Part shown: one piece after another, positions 5,374 to 5,554 of the stretch
Numbering within the stretch: the first letter of the stretch is position 1
Layout of the letters: each line of letters starts with the position of its first letter
NCBI GenBank assembly: GCA_030537915.1
Contig: JAUNUZ010000055.1
Coordinates: forward strand, 1-5,554
DNA: 5,554 nucleotides
Origin: Micrococcales bacterium
Lineage (GTDB): Bacteria; Actinomycetota; Actinomycetes; Actinomycetales; Dermatophilaceae
Direction: 5' to 3'
Made by a program: the position numbers and the translations under genes
Notes under the pieces: model-generated
Told to the model about the DNA's origin: nothing
The model's database searches: none
The model's input: only the letters and a program-made list of their open reading frames with translations

Positions 5374-5554
5374 TCAGTGCCGCCGGCTCGAGCCGGTGAA
5401 GAAGATGAGCAGCATCAGGAAGAGGAGCCCAGAGGCGACGGCTTCGCGGGTACCGAACCCCCCGGCCGACGCGGGCGCCTGGGGGGGGGGCCCACCCCCC
5501 CCGGCGGCCGCCGCCGGGGCGCGCCCCCGCGGCGCGGCCCGGGCCGTCCAGGCG
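5374..5554 (-). CDS. 3' end of an unidentified membrane-protein gene with C-terminal transmembrane helix (partial)
   Basis: The minus-strand frame stops with TGA (complement of 5374-5376) and stays open to the right edge. The visible 59 residues are an Ala/Pro/Gly-rich linker, then GFGTREAVASGLLFLMLLIF and FTGSSRRH. The hydrophobic run of about 15 residues followed by Arg-Arg-His fits a final membrane helix with a cytoplasmic positive end. Codons of the helix are typical of the genome (CTC/CTG, ATC, TTC, GCC). There is no LPxTG motif, so sortase anchoring is unlikely. The first part of the frame crosses a G10/C8 tract (5481-5502), which reads as Gly and Pro codons; a length error there would shift everything upstream, so only the residues from about 5480 down to the stop are secure. 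The gene converges on the aldo/keto reductase with 56 nt between stops. The perfect 14-bp palindrome CCGGCTCGAGCCGG (5383-5396) lies in its last codons and might contribute to termination. Family not recognised. Confidence 0.6.
   Translation of the reverse strand, partial: AWTARAAPRGRAPAAAAGGGGPPPQAPASAGGFGTREAVASGLLFLMLLIFFTGSSRRH
5481..5502. repeat. Extreme homopolymer tract: ten G, then CCCA, then eight C
   Basis: G10 (5481-5490) is followed by CCC, one A, and C8 (5495-5502). The two runs are mutually complementary and could form a hairpin. It sits in a Gly/Pro linker of the partial minus-strand gene. Tracts of this kind are prone to slippage in replication and to base-count errors in sequencing, so the length should be treated as uncertain. 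Confidence 0.75.

Overview
The window is very GC-rich, with third codon positions almost always G or C. Its gene content (an Rv3303c-type LpdA flavoprotein, an MT0933-type 'antitoxin', a 600-residue AccA3-type biotin-dependent carboxylase alpha subunit) points to an actinobacterium. I cannot place it more finely, although a member of the Micrococcales would fit. All genes with a secure identity look like ordinary chromosomal genes. I see no transposase, integrase, CRISPR array, tRNA or rRNA.

Layout from left to right. Positions 1-244 hold the end of a low-complexity, acidic plus-strand reading frame. It competes with an open minus-strand frame that starts at 330 behind a good ribosome binding site, and both are reported as mutually exclusive alternatives. 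Positions 245-642 contain no other convincing gene but carry a perfect 16-bp inverted repeat and a shorter 6-4-6 dyad. Then come lpdA (643-2052, +), a gap full of hairpins including a perfect 30-bp palindrome, and a small MT0933-like gene (2186-2506, +). A 48-nt gap with a terminator-like hairpin separates this from the convergent accA3 (2555-4357, -). A divergent 123-nt promoter region follows, then an aldo/keto reductase (4481-5317, +). The last 181 nt are the 3' end of a minus-strand gene whose product ends in a hydrophobic helix. This end includes an extreme G/C homopolymer tract that may be an assembly weak point.

The genes do not form an obvious single pathway. AccA3 makes carboxybiotin for acyl-CoA carboxylases (malonyl-CoA and methylmalonyl-CoA supply), but no carboxyltransferase beta subunit is present here. 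LpdA and the aldo/keto reductase are NAD(P)H-dependent redox enzymes. Their proximity is suggestive of nothing stronger than shared neighbourhood.

I found no clear candidate for a new multi-gene system. The observations most worth checking are the 30-bp palindrome in front of the MT0933-like gene, the absence of a toxin partner for that gene, the two dyad elements upstream of lpdA, and the loss of the dithiol and His residues in LpdA.
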